This document shows, piece by piece, positions 26,728 through 36,033 of a DNA stretch of 64,000 nucleotides. The stretch comes from Streptococcus sanguinis. Lineage in GTDB: Bacteria > Bacillota > Bacilli > Lactobacillales > Streptococcaceae. Below the pieces are notes generated by a model. That model saw nothing but the letters and a program-made list of their open reading frames with translations. It did no database searches and was not told the DNA's origin. Each line of letters starts with the position of its first letter. The first letter of the stretch is position 1. The position numbers were made by a program, and so were the translations under genes. Location: NCBI GenBank assembly GCA_013378335.1, contig CP040556.1, positions 1,364,001 to 1,428,000 on the forward strand, given 5' to 3'.

Positions 26728-26775
26728 CTAAATTGCATAAAAATTATCAAAAGTTTTTAAATTACTGTTACTCAT
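26728..26775 (-). pseudogene. toxin 5'-end stub behind paralogue A
   Basis: MSNSNLKTFDNFYA then a frameshift and stop. The bases continue to match the toxin start (GATTTAGCGC...) after a one-base loss. Confidence 0.65.
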
Positions 26776-27214
26776 ACAAGAACCAACCTCCATCTCGTAA
26801 AACTCTTAACGGCTGCATTTCATAAATAACCAGCTCCTCAGGAAGTTCATTTAAATCGTGGTTTAAGGGGATTCCTAATGTAAATTCAGTGTCTTTGTTA
26901 TTATTTATTCTACCGTCCAAAGTTAAAATATATCCGCCGCCTTGTGGGGTGCCGTTCCCTATATCTTCGACTTTCGTACTGTCCCAATCAAATTGAACAC
27001 TTTCAACTTTAGAGTTTAAAGCTTTAACAAAGTCAGCCAACTCTTCTTCATGCTTTTTAAGATAAGCTAGCTGTTTTTCATGTGGATCTTGCTCTTTCTT
27101 TTTCTCCTGCTTAGTTCCATGTGTAAACAAATTTTTATTTTGAACTATTATAAATGCACCTGTAAATACAAGTATTATTGATACTACAAGTAACGTACTT
27201 TTGATAGTCTTCAT
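26768..27214 (-). CDS. lipase-toxin immunity-type membrane protein, paralogue A (first of the array)
   Basis: A 148-residue intact member. The anchor differs from the others (LLVVSIILVFTGAFIIV). Then come KQEKKKEQDPHEKQLAYLKK, core FDWDSTKVEDIGNGTPQGGG and ending EMQPLRVLRDGGWFLYE. Start taken at the ATG at 27214, with AAAGGA upstream. An extended -10 (TGCTATAAT, about 27244-27252) lies before it, so this is the head of the locus. EMQP subgroup. Confidence 0.75.
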   Translation of the reverse strand: MKTIKSTLLVVSIILVFTGAFIIVQNKNLFTHGTKQEKKKEQDPHEKQLAYLKKHEEELADFVKALNSKVESVQFDWDSTKVEDIGNGTPQGGGYILTLDGRINNNKDTEFTLGIPLNHDLNELPEELVIYEMQPLRVLRDGGWFLYE

Positions 27215-27355
27215 CTCAAATCGTCCTTTCAACTACTGACATTATTATAGCATGGATGGGCTGACAGAATCTCATCTTACCTTTATTGAACAATACTGAA
27301 GCAATCAAAAGAAAAACACCTAACTGTTAGTTGGATAATTAATTATTAAGTCACT

Positions 27356-28023
27356 TCATCTCCTCATATACTGAACACCTCGGAAAAGGAGAAAGGCTGT
27401 TAGAATTAGGGAAACCAACCAGATGGTCTTCAAGAGGTAAAACTGAATCAGATAGGTAGAGATAATGGCTCCGAAAATAAAGCTTGTTAGTAGCCCCACA
27501 AAGAAAAGGCCTTCTTTCAAATCTTTCCTGTGCTTGTTTCGAGTATAGTTACCAAAGCTACCATAGTTTTCTTGATATTCCCCGTCATAAAAGAGTTGTT
27601 ATAGACAATGCCATCCACCTCGCCAAAGGCAGTCGCCACCACGCCCATACAGAAAGCCAGTGGTGGCACGATATAGAGATGGGGCACATTTGCTGGCAAA
27701 AATCCAGCAACAGTTGTTGTCAAAATCAAGGGAAATATACTGGATAGCCTGCGCCAAGAATGCTCAAAATGATGCTGAAAAACAGTCATCAGAAAAATCC
27801 CCAGCATAAAAGCCAACATAGTTGCCAATTTCACTTCGATTCCTCTTGTCTCCTGATTGATGAGCTCAACCGAAAGAAAAACGACGTTTCCCGTCTGACC
27901 TGCCACCAAGGTTCCTCCCCTCTCAATGAAAGTATAAGCATCGATAAATCCTGCACAAAAGGTTAAGAGACAGGCAAAAAATTTTGAACGAGAGTGAAAG
28001 TCTCTTTTTACAAATTGTTTCAT
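27356..28023 (-). pseudogene. DUF1275 (YoaK-type) membrane protein, frameshifted
   Basis: The first frame gives KFFACLLTFCAGFIDAYTFI, GGTLVAGQTGNVVFLSVELI and NSFMTGNIKKTMVAL, the typical DUF1275 pattern of six helices. It leaves the family at 27554-27556 (AAA where AAAA is expected on the plus strand). After adding one base the frame continues GNYTRNKHRKDLKEGLFFVG and ends in QYMRR, for 222 residues. Integral membrane protein of unknown transport or sensing role. It stands alone. Confidence 0.75.
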
Positions 28024-28185
28024 AAATCACCTAGAAAATAAGGAGTGACCAGACTCCGAAAATCAAAGATTGAGTCCGTCCACTGCCCTTTGCTAGATTA
28101 CATTTCAAAAATCTTGCAGCTACTGCGATTCGCCAGATTGACAACTATTAATTTCCTCAAATGACAGAGCAGAAAGCTACGTATG

Positions 28186-28821
28186 CTAGCCCTCTCTGGC
28201 TTCCTTAAGGATTTTTTCAATCTTGGTCGTAATCAGGTCAATAGCCACCTTGTTAGAAGCTCCCTCTGGAATGATGACATCCGCATAACGCTTGGTCGGC
28301 TCGATAAACTGATGGTACATAGGCTTAACGACACCCAAATACTGCTCAATAACACTATCTAAACTGCGGCCGCGCTCTTCCATATCCCGCTTAATCCGGC
28401 GGATAATCCGCACATCATCATCAGTATCTACAAAGATCTTAATATCCATCAAATCCCGCAGGCGTTGATCCTCTAAAACAAAAATCCCCTCAACGATGAA
28501 CACATCCTGAGGATCCTGACGATAGGTCTTTTTGCTGCGGGTATGCTCCGTATAGTCATAAGTGGGAATATCCACTGGCCGACCAGCCAAAAGCTCCTTG
28601 ATTTGCTCAATCATCAGGTCCGTATCAAAGGCAAAAGGATGGTCATAGTTGGTCTTAACCCGCTCTTCAAAAGTTAGATGCGTCTGATCCTTATAGTAGG
28701 AGTCATGCTCAATCATGGCAATATTTTCATTGGGAAAATTCGCCAAAATTGCTCGAGAAACACTGGTCTTTCCGCCTCCGGAACCACCAGTTACACCAAT
28801 AATAATAGGTCTATTTTGCAT
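28186..28821 (-). CDS. udk: uridine kinase
   Basis: A 211-residue P-loop kinase with Walker [13 protein letters not shown] at residue 8, lid and substrate motifs [20 protein letters not shown] and [12 protein letters not shown], and VEGIFVLED. It phosphorylates uridine and cytidine with GTP/ATP in the salvage pathway. GGAG is 6 bases before the ATG at 28821. Single gene, with about 160 bases of featureless DNA downstream. Confidence 0.95.
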   Translation of the reverse strand: MQNRPIIIGVTGGSGGGKTSVSRAILANFPNENIAMIEHDSYYKDQTHLTFEERVKTNYDHPFAFDTDLMIEQIKELLAGRPVDIPTYDYTEHTRSKKTYRQDPQDVFIVEGIFVLEDQRLRDLMDIKIFVDTDDDVRIIRRIKRDMEERGRSLDSVIEQYLGVVKPMYHQFIEPTKRYADVIIPEGASNKVAIDLITTKIEKILKEAREG

Positions 28822-28866
28822 TATAAGCTCCATCTCTTGTTATCTTATCTATTTTACCGCAATTCA

Positions 28867-28875
28867 TGTTATAAT
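28867..28875 (+). promoter_or_regulatory. extended -10 promoter of the oxidoreductase-helicase operon
   Basis: TGTTATAAT on the plus strand, 56 bases before the ATG. No convincing -35. Confidence 0.5.
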
Positions 28876-28930
28876 GAAAGAGCTAAAATAAAAAAAGTAC
28901 ATGCTTAAAAATAAAAAAAAGGAGGTTTTT

Positions 28931-29911
28931 ATGTTCAAACTTGGAATCATCGGAACAGGTTCTATTTCTAATGAGTTCATCAAGGCCGCTCACTCAACAG
29001 GCGACTATCAGCTGGCAGCTGTCTACTCTCGGACTCTGGCTTCTGCTGAGTGCTTTGTACAAAACTATGAAAATACAGCCATCTTTACTGACATGCTGGA
29101 CTTTCTGTCGTCTGATATCGATGTTGTTTATATCGCCAGTCCCAACAGCCTGCATTTCAAGCATGCCAAGGTAGCTATTCTGGCTCGTAAACACGTCATT
29201 GTCGAAAAGCCAGCGGTTTCTCGTCCCAAAGAATGGCGGGAATTGGTCAAGCTGGCTGACGAGCACCAAGTCTATCTCTTTGAAGCTGCCCGCAACTATC
29301 ATGAGCAGGCCTTTGATACGATTAGTGATTTCCTCAAGGACAAGACTGTCTTAGGAGCTAACTTTACCTACGCCAAGTATTCTTCTAAAATGCAAGCTCT
29401 GCTTGCGGGAGAGCAGCCCAATGTTTTCTCAGCTAAGTTTTCTGGCGGCGCTTTGATGGATCTGGGTGTCTATCCAGTCTATGCGGCTATCAGACTTTTC
29501 GGCCATCCTCGCTTCGCTCGCTACAGCGCCCAGCAGCTAGCCAATACGATTGATTTAAATGGAGCCGGCTGTCTCATCTATCCAGACTTTCAAGTTCAGA
29601 TTCAGGCAGGTAAAAATATAAACAGCAATCTGCCAGCAGAGATTTACACCGATCAAGGAACTCTGACTTTAGACGGAATTGAATTTATCAGCTCTGCTAT
29701 TTTCCAAAGTCTGGACGGTCAAGAGGAGCTGCTGCCTATCAAGCGTGCTTCCCATACCATGCTGGAGGAAGCTCAGGCTTTCGCGCGAGTGCTCAAGGGC
29801 GGACAGGATGCGGCTTATGAGAAATGGTTGGATGCGGCAGCGGCTGTTCATGAAAGCTTATTTGCCATGCGCAAGGACGCTGGCATTAGATTTGAGGTTG
29901 ATGATGATTAA
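28931..29911 (+). CDS. Gfo/Idh/MocA-family oxidoreductase
   Basis: A 326-residue protein with an N-terminal Rossmann fold (LGIIGTGSISNEFI) and the family motif VEKPAV near residue 95. The C-terminal domain has GGALMDLGVYPVYAAI, the usual place of the catalytic region. It is an NAD(P)-dependent dehydrogenase acting on a sugar or related substrate, not identified. AAGGAGG lies 5 bases before the ATG at 28931. Its stop overlaps the start of the helicase gene. Confidence 0.88.
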   Translation: MFKLGIIGTGSISNEFIKAAHSTGDYQLAAVYSRTLASAECFVQNYENTAIFTDMLDFLSSDIDVVYIASPNSLHFKHAKVAILARKHVIVEKPAVSRPKEWRELVKLADEHQVYLFEAARNYHEQAFDTISDFLKDKTVLGANFTYAKYSSKMQALLAGEQPNVFSAKFSGGALMDLGVYPVYAAIRLFGHPRFARYSAQQLANTIDLNGAGCLIYPDFQVQIQAGKNINSNLPAEIYTDQGTLTLDGIEFISSAIFQSLDGQEELLPIKRASHTMLEEAQAFARVLKGGQDAAYEKWLDAAAAVHESLFAMRKDAGIRFEVDDD

Positions 29912-30992
29912 GGAACAATTTCCCCTGAGCTGGCAAAATCAGCTGGCTCAACTAGGCTTTGAAGATTTGACAGCTATTCAGGAGAAGATATTTGAGCCTA
30001 TTTCTGCAGGTGATACGGTGCTGGGAATCAGTCCGACTGGTACTGGCAAAACTCTGGCCTATCTCTTTCCCAGTCTGCTCAAACTGACACCTAGAAAAGC
30101 CCAGCAACTCTTGATTTTAGCTCCTAATACTGAGCTGGCTGGACAAATTTTTGAGGTCTGCAAGACTTGGGCGGAGCCTTTAGGGCTGACAGCCCAGCTC
30201 CTGCTCTCCGGCTCCAGCCAGAAGCGACAGATTGAGCGCCTTAAGAAAGGTCCAGAGATTATCATCGGAACACCTGGGCGGATTTTCGAATTGGCCAAGC
30301 TCAAAAAAATCAAGATGATGAATGTCGAAACCATCATTTTAGATGAATTTGATCAGCTGCTCAGCGATTCTCAGTATCACTTTGTAGATAAAATCACCCA
30401 CTATGCGCCTCGTGACCACCAGCTGGTATATATGAGCGCCACCGCTAAGTTCGACCACAATAAGATTGCTGAAAACACTCTAGAAATCAGTATTGACAAC
30501 CAAGTTTTGGACAATATTCAGCACTTTTACATGCAAGTTGAAAAACGTGATAAGGTGGACTTGCTCCGTAAGTTATCCAATGTTGAAGATTTCCGTGGAC
30601 TGGTCTTTTTCAACGCTCTATCAGACCTAGGTAGCGCCGAGGAAAAACTCCAGTATCGTGAAGCCAACGCGGTTTCTCTAGCCAGCGATGTCAATGTTAA
30701 GTTCCGCAAGGTGATTCTGGACAAGTTCAAAGAACACCAGATTACTCTCTTGCTGGCTACTGACTTGGTTGCTCGCGGCATTGATATTGATTCTCTAGAG
30801 TGCGTCGTCAACTATGAACTTCCGCGCGATTTAGAAACCTATACCCATCGCTCTGGCCGAACCGGCCGCATGGGCAAGGAAGGCTATGTTATCACTCTCA
30901 TCAGCCATCCAGAAGAGTTGAAAACATTGAAAAAATACGCCTCCGTTCGTGAAATTGTATTAAAAAATCAAGAACTTTATGTAACGAGTTAA
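29904..30992 (+). CDS. DEAD-box RNA helicase
   Basis: A 362-residue single-unit helicase with all core motifs: Q-motif region LTAIQEKIFEPI, motif I SPTGTGKT, Ib GTPGRIFEL, II in the form DEFD, III SAT, and VI HRSGRTGRMG. It has no C-terminal RNA-binding extension. The start is set by GAGG 6 bases before the ATG at 29904, overlapping the oxidoreductase stop by 8 bases. Longer in-frame versions starting inside the oxidoreductase gene are rejected. Likely role in RNA structure, ribosome or cold adaptation. Confidence 0.88.
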   Translation: MIKEQFPLSWQNQLAQLGFEDLTAIQEKIFEPISAGDTVLGISPTGTGKTLAYLFPSLLKLTPRKAQQLLILAPNTELAGQIFEVCKTWAEPLGLTAQLLLSGSSQKRQIERLKKGPEIIIGTPGRIFELAKLKKIKMMNVETIILDEFDQLLSDSQYHFVDKITHYAPRDHQLVYMSATAKFDHNKIAENTLEISIDNQVLDNIQHFYMQVEKRDKVDLLRKLSNVEDFRGLVFFNALSDLGSAEEKLQYREANAVSLASDVNVKFRKVILDKFKEHQITLLLATDLVARGIDIDSLECVVNYELPRDLETYTHRSGRTGRMGKEGYVITLISHPEELKTLKKYASVREIVLKNQELYVTS

Positions 30993-30995
30993 ACT

Positions 30996-31034
30996 AAACA
31001 GCTTTGGAAATCTAATGTTTCCAAAGCTGTTTTT
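30996..31034. terminator. terminator after the helicase gene
   Basis: Perfect 15-bp stem (AAACAGCTTTGGAAA and its inverse) with a 7-base loop and TTTTT on the plus strand. The complementary side is less T-rich but could also stop pgdA transcripts. Confidence 0.85.
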
Positions 31035-31080
31035 ACTTATTACCAACAAGAATTTCAAAAAGCTAAACCCAAGGACCGTC

Positions 31081-32477
31081 TTAGTCTCTGCCGTAATAAA
31101 TACGATGGGGCTCTAGCTGACCTTCCAACAGCTCATCAACCGTCACCAGAGTATAGCCGTTACTCTTCAGATACTCGAGGACACTTGGCAGAGCATCAAT
31201 ACTGGTCTGGTGAATATCATGCATGAGAATAATCGAGCCTGGTTGGGTTTTGGCAATCTCTTGCATAATGGCTTTAGTATTGCGTGTCTTCCAGTCTAGA
31301 CTGTCTACATTCCACATGATAAAGGACTGGTCAACCGAATTTTGGATTGTAGCATTAATAGCTCCATAAGGAGGCCGCGTAATCGTTGGCTTGATGCCTA
31401 TGACATTGTTAATAGCGGTCTGGTATCAAGGATTTCTTTTTGGGCTGTCTCCAGAGGAAGTTTAGTTAAGACTGGATGGTCCCATGTATGAATCCCAATC
31501 TGATGACCTTCATTGTGCACGCGCTTGACAATCGCTTCATTGCCAGCAATGTTTTGCCCAACCATAAAGAAAGTCGCCTTGGCACCATATTTCTTGAGGA
31601 TATCCAGAGCCTGCGGTGTTGTCTTAGGATCTGGACCGTCATCAAAGGTCAGAGCAACCATCTTCACATGCTTCTTAGCCTCAAAACTCTGATAAGCTGC
31701 CAAGTCATCGCCGGTCAGATAGTCCGCATTAATCTGGTCATAAAAGCTAGATAAAGGAACGTCAATGCTGGTTAAGCCTTGCACTTCCTTACTCAGCTTA
31801 ATAGAAAAATGGCTGTACTCATAGCGGAAGGACCACTGACCCAACTCCATTCCATTAAGGCTGTTGAGAATTTCTGTCTGTAACGCTTCATCGGTCTGCC
31901 TAAAGGTCAGCTGGCTGGATATTTCGTTGATGAAGATTTCCTTAGCTGCATCAGGATCCTGAAAGAGCATATCCAGAGTGAAAGGGCTGCCGTCTGCACC
32001 GAGATAGCTGTCAGCAATTTCCCGCTCCTCTCCTTTACTGATCTTCATCTCTTTGACATGATAGTCCTTGCGATGCACCAGTACTTCTTTGACATCCTTC
32101 AGGCTCGTTTCGTTTTCCTCGGCATAGTAGAAGGTCAATTCCTCAATCTTATCGCCCTTCTTCTGATTATCCTTAATCGTCTGGCTATCTGCGTCCATCT
32201 GCTCCTTGACGCTTGCCACGACCTGACCATCTAGCAGAGGATAGAAGGCCTCTACATAGTGGCTGCCAATCATCTTGCTCTGCTTTTCAGTATTTTCAGC
32301 GTGCAAGGTCTCTTCTTGGGCAATCAGCACACTAACCTTCTCTTGCAGTTCCTTTTCTTGGAAAATTGCGTAAATTTTTACAGCACCCAGAAATAGAGCA
32401 GCAACAAAAGCTAAAGCTAGCAAGCTGAGAACGATGAGTGTTTTCTTACCGTGTTTCTTGTTATTTTGTCTTTTCAT
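31081..32477 (-). pseudogene. pgdA: peptidoglycan N-acetylglucosamine deacetylase (PgdA), frameshifted
   Basis: The N-terminal anchor (residues 14-33) and long linker domain are followed by a NodB-type deacetylase domain: VALTFDDGPDPKTTPQALDI (the DD metal pair), then HEGHQIGIHTWDHP-type H-x-x-x-H. The frame breaks at 31422-31423 (GG, expected GGG on the plus strand). After repair it reads TAINNVIGIKPTITRPPYGA, then IMWNVDSLDWKTRNT and IILMHDIHQ, for 465 residues, collinear with pneumococcal PgdA. It deacetylates cell-wall GlcNAc and gives lysozyme resistance. I regard the break as a probable base-call error. Confidence 0.85.
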
Positions 32478-32538
32478 ACACCTATCCTAAATGAATAAAA
32501 ATCATCATTTATCTTGCAAAATTAACTGCAGCTAGATG

Positions 32539-32925
32539 TTAAAGACTCTTCTCACGAATGACTTCCACCTTGTAGCCATCAGGATCTTTTACAAAATAAT
32601 AATTAGGCGGGTTGCCAGGAAGACCTTTTGGATCTGTCACTTCATAGCCTTTGGCCTTGTGCTCAGCGTGCAGACCTTCCAAGTCTGGCGTGCTAAGTGC
32701 CACATGAGCAAAGCCATCCCCAATCACATAAGGACCATGGTCATAGTTATAGGTCAGTTCCAGCTCATAATCATCGCCTTCCAAACCTAGATAAACGATA
32801 GTAAACTGATAATCTGGAAAATCCTTGCGACGAAGCTCCTTAAAACCAAAAGCCTCTGCATAAAAAGCAATAGACGCTTCCAAATTCTCCACACGCAAAC
32901 AAGTATGTAACATTTTTGATGCCAT
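32539..32925 (-). CDS. gloA: glyoxalase I family protein (lactoylglutathione lyase)
   Basis: A 128-residue VOC-fold protein with LHTCLRVENLEASIAFYAEA at the start, ELELTYNYD, GFAHVALS and YYFVKDPDGYKVEVI. The metal ligands H7, E-L-E-L, H and E are all in place. It detoxifies methylglyoxal. GAGGT precedes the ATG. It lies upstream of pgdA in the same direction, 61 bases away. Confidence 0.9.
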   Translation of the reverse strand: MASKMLHTCLRVENLEASIAFYAEAFGFKELRRKDFPDYQFTIVYLGLEGDDYELELTYNYDHGPYVIGDGFAHVALSTPDLEGLHAEHKAKGYEVTDPKGLPGNPPNYYFVKDPDGYKVEVIREKSL

Positions 32926-33018
32926 AATTTCACCTCATTCTTTCTTGTCTATTATTATACCCTATTTTGGGCAAAACTTATATTAAATTTTTAAAAAAGT
33001 AAATGAAAGCAGATAAAA

Positions 33019-33040
33019 AGCAAGCCATTAAGGCCTGCTA
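33019..33040 (-). terminator. terminator of the ciaRH operon
   Basis: Minus strand AGCAGGCC, loop ttaat, GGCTTGCT, then TTTTT, about 45 bases after the ciaH stop. Confidence 0.65.
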
Positions 33041-33085
33041 AGAATTGTTGTTCAAAAAATGGTTGACGAAAAGCGAGCTTTCCTG

Positions 33086-34476
33086 CTATTTAACAGAGCG
33101 CTTTTTCGTTTCCTTCAGTAGCAGTTTAACTTCAAAGACCGTACCTTTTGGTTTGTTGTCCTTGGCATAAATAGTGCCCTTGAAAGCATCGACAATCTGC
33201 TTGGCCAGAGAAAGCCCCAGACCAAAGCCACCTTTCTGACGGGTCCGAGCCTTGTCAACCCGATAAAAGCGATCAAAAATCTTCTTCTTATCTTCGTTGC
33301 TGATACCAGGTCCATTATCTGCTACCCGAAAGATGAGATAACGATCGCTTGAAGCAGCCGTGACACTGATTTCGCCGTCATCATCTGTGTACTTGATAGC
33401 ATTGTCAAACAGGATGGTCATCAGCTGCTTGAGCAAAATTTGATCTGTCACAATAGGGTGCTTGATCATATTTTCCGAATGAAAAGTTTTTTTATTCTCC
33501 CTTGCGATAATGCAGTAATTAGCAAAGGTCGTATCAAAAAATTCCGGTTCGACTTCACCATATTGGGGCTTGATACCATCATCACGACGAGCCAGATTGA
33601 GAAGATTGGTCGTCAGCAAACGCATATTGCGTACTTCATCCAAGCTAGAAGCGATATTTTCACTGCTCTGCATAATTGTTGCTTCAGGCTTACGAAAGAG
33701 CGTTTCTAAGCGGCTCTGCAAAACAGCCAAAGGTGTCCGCAGTTCATGACTGGCATTTTCCACGAAAGCCTTCTGCTTCTGGATACTTTCCAGCAAGGGC
33801 TTAACACTCATCCGAGCCAGATAAATACTGGCAATCAGGGAAATACCCCAAAGCTGACCATAACCATGACAATCAACTGCTCATGCTTGCCGCTAGTTTG
33901 CTCCAGCTGGCTGATGCTAGTCATGACCACAGCGTACTTAATATCTGGATATTCATTATTGGGGTCAATATCAAAGAGATAAGCCCGATAGCTTTCTGTC
34001 TGGCCAAAGCTGTTGCCAATTACAATTTCCTTAATCTGATTCAGATAGGACTTGTTAAAGTCCAAGGAATTAAAGTCCAGAAAGCCATCGCTCTTGCTAG
34101 TGGAAATATTTTTATAATTATCATCCAAAAGCAGGGCGAAAGTGTTAGAACTAACATTTGGCGTCGTCAGATTGTCAGACTTAGACTCTTCGTTTGGATC
34201 GCCATCTGGCTCTTTACTACTTTTAGGACTTTTAGTGTTGACCTTATTGCTAGGATCAGACTGCTGACCTGTCGTCCGATAGGCCAAATCTGCTACCGAA
34301 CTAGGATTATTACTCAGGTTTTTCAGATTTTCATCAACTGACGTATAAAGGCTGGAACGCATAACCTGAATAATAATCAAGGTCATGGCTGAGAAGATTA
34401 ATGTAAACAACCCAAAATAGCGAATGAAATAAGAGAAATCATCCGCATAAAAGGTCTTCTTGATTTTATTCAGCAT
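33086..34476 (-). pseudogene. ciaH: sensor histidine kinase CiaH, frameshifted
   Basis: The N-terminal frame has a membrane helix (residues 20-40), an extracellular sensor region and a second helix. The C-terminal frame has the H-box FVENASHELRTPLAVLQSRL, then N-box ILFDNAIKYT, G1 VADNGPGIS and G2 GGFGLGLSLA. They are separated at the GGG (plus strand) 33838-33840. One more base gives FPLIASIYLARMSVKPLLES and a 463-residue protein, close to pneumococcal CiaH. It phosphorylates CiaR and affects competence, lysis and beta-lactam tolerance. Overlaps the ciaR stop by 11 bases. Confidence 0.88.
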
Positions 34477-35140
34477 CTTTTAAAATGTAGCCGACACTAC
34501 GAAGAGTATGTAGGTTTTTCGCAAATGCCGTTCCTTTCAGTTTTTTACGAATCTTGGAAACGTACACTTCAACAACGGAAACAGTGGTATCACTGTCAAA
34601 GCCCCACAGACGGTCAAAGATTTGGGTCTTAGGCAGGATTACATTTTGATTTTGCAAGAAATAAACCAAGAGGTCGAATTCTTTACCAAGCAACTCTACG
34701 TCTTTACCGTCTTTCAATGTTGAATTTGTGGATAGATTGACCGTCACATCACCATAAGAAAGAGCATTCTCGTTGAATTTACCTGCACGTTTCAAGAGCG
34801 CCTGAATCCGCATTTTCAGTTCTTCCAAATAGAAAGGTTTTGTCAGATAGTCATCAGCGCCGAGCTCAAAGCCATGTCCTTTGTCATCCAAGCTTTCCTT
34901 AGCTGTCGTGATCAGAACAGGGGTTGTGACTCCTTTTGCCCGGAGTTCCTTAAGCATTTGGAAACCATCCTTCTCAGGCAACATGAGATCCAGCAAGATG
35001 AGGTCATAAACACCGCTCTCTGCTTCATAAAGGCCTTCTTCGCCATCAAAAACCTGCATCACATCTGCAAAATCATCTAAAAAATCAAAAACTGAGTTTG
35101 ACAGTCCAAGGTCATCTTCTACTAATAGAATTTTAATCAT
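34466..35140 (-). CDS. ciaR: response regulator CiaR
   Basis: A 224-residue OmpR-type regulator with receiver residues EDD near the start, phospho-acceptor D in [13 protein letters not shown] and K in LTKPF, and a winged helix with [20 protein letters not shown] and [12 protein letters not shown]. Strongly similar to pneumococcal CiaR. The start at 35140 has GGAGG 8 bases upstream. It binds TTTAAG direct repeats; a pair of such words lies before the upstream gene. Confidence 0.95.
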   Translation of the reverse strand: MIKILLVEDDLGLSNSVFDFLDDFADVMQVFDGEEGLYEAESGVYDLILLDLMLPEKDGFQMLKELRAKGVTTPVLITTAKESLDDKGHGFELGADDYLTKPFYLEELKMRIQALLKRAGKFNENALSYGDVTVNLSTNSTLKDGKDVELLGKEFDLLVYFLQNQNVILPKTQIFDRLWGFDSDTTVSVVEVYVSKIRKKLKGTAFAKNLHTLRSVGYILKDAE

Positions 35141-35207
35141 CTTTCTTTCCTCCAATAAAACTTCCCAAGAATTATGTCTTTTGGTTTTTGTTTTATTTGT
35201 TATTCTT

Positions 35208-35216
35208 ATTATATCA
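35208..35216 (-). promoter_or_regulatory. internal extended -10 promoter before ciaR
   Basis: Minus strand TGATATAAT, about 70 bases upstream of the ciaR start and after the stop of the low-complexity gene. Confidence 0.45.
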
Positions 35217-35244
35217 TGACTTGGGTCAAAATCAGTAATTTTTT

Positions 35245-35727
35245 CTACGACTGCGACGTTTTATTTTCTTTTGTCGACTTATTATTGTTCTTGTCCGATT
35301 GTTCATTTGTGTTCGTTGAAGACTTTTTCTTATTTTTCTCCCCGTTGTCATTTTGCTGAGCAGAAGAATTCTTGCTCTTGTCCTTGCCCGACTGCTGACT
35401 GTCTTGAGGCGGCATTCCTTGGTCTTGACCGTTTTGTCCTGAACCACCATCCTGTGGCGGCATGCCATTACCCGGTCCGCCGTTTTGACCATTCTGACCT
35501 GGTTGCGGAGGCATGCTATTTCCTGCATCCTGACCATTTTGTCCCTGCTCCGGTGCTCCAGACACAGTAGCGGGCTGTTGAATAGCTGATTGCTGACTGT
35601 TTGTAACGTGAATAGCTGTCGCAAGACCATAACCGCCCAAAAGTCCAACTGCTAGAGCACCACCCGTTGCAACCGTCAGCCACCATTTGGTACTTTTTTC
35701 TACAACAATCATTTTTTCCATATCCAT
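35245..35727 (-). CDS. single-pass membrane protein with low-complexity Q/N/G/P-rich exterior, upstream of ciaR
   Basis: A 160-residue protein. The membrane segment ([20 protein letters not shown], residues 15-34) is followed by imperfect repeats of GQNGQ and GMPPQ units and a lysine/serine/asparagine tail ([20 protein letters not shown]). No enzymatic domain. It lies between pepN and ciaR, where S. mutans has the secreted calcium-binding ciaX as first gene of ciaXRH. No sequence likeness to CiaX is claimed, but the place and surface exposure suggest an analogous accessory role. The low complexity makes homology searches unreliable. Confidence 0.65.
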   Translation of the reverse strand: MDMEKMIVVEKSTKWWLTVATGGALAVGLLGGYGLATAIHVTNSQQSAIQQPATVSGAPEQGQNGQDAGNSMPPQPGQNGQNGGPGNGMPPQDGGSGQNGQDQGMPPQDSQQSGKDKSKNSSAQQNDNGEKNKKKSSTNTNEQSDKNNNKSTKENKTSQS

Positions 35728-35834
35728 TTAATCTATTACCTTCTTTCTTTTTTAATTTTTCTGACTCATTCTTTCAAGCAAGAAGCTAATGCAGCTTACA
35801 AGTCATCCCATACACATCCTTTCACTAGAATAGC

Positions 35835-35881
35835 ATTATCATATAGATTTTTACTTAAACAGGACTGAATTTTTTCTTAAA
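35835..35881 (-). promoter_or_regulatory. candidate CiaR-regulated promoter before the ciaR operon
   Basis: Minus strand TTTAAG occurs at 35876-35881 and 35854-35859, 22 bases apart from start to start (two helical turns). A GATAAT -10 lies at 35835-35840. The known CiaR box is TTTAAG-N5-TTTAAG with an 11-base period, so this would be a stretched version. Consensus match only. Confidence 0.4.
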
Positions 35882-35976
35882 AAAGACTAAAAATGCGAGA
35901 AATTGGAAATAAAGCTCTTTATTGTAATTCATATAATGCAATAAATTGAACTTTTATTTTCAAAATTTTATAACAC

Positions 35977-36006
35977 AAAAAACCTGAGATAGGCTACTAT
36001 CTCAGG
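35977..36006 (-). terminator. pepN terminator
   Basis: CCTGAGATAG and CTATCTCAGG form a 9-10 bp stem with a small loop, followed by TTTTTT on the minus strand. The 250 bases between it and the next gene hold the candidate CiaR promoter and nothing else recognised. Confidence 0.85.
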
Positions 36007-36033
36007 CTGTTCTAGTCATTATAATCAAATCCA

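Noticed and set aside
23139..27214. CRISPR-like or simple tandem repeat array
   Set aside because: The repeats are protein-coding units of about 450-600 bases with their own ribosome sites, not short spaced repeats.
28024..28185. Possible small RNA or gene between the DUF1275 gene and udk
   Set aside because: No strong promoter-terminator pair or coding frame seen.
29679..29903. N-terminal extension of the DEAD-box helicase inside the oxidoreductase gene
   Set aside because: The extra residues are arginine/cysteine-rich out-of-frame translation of the oxidoreductase; the GAGG site favours the start at 29904.
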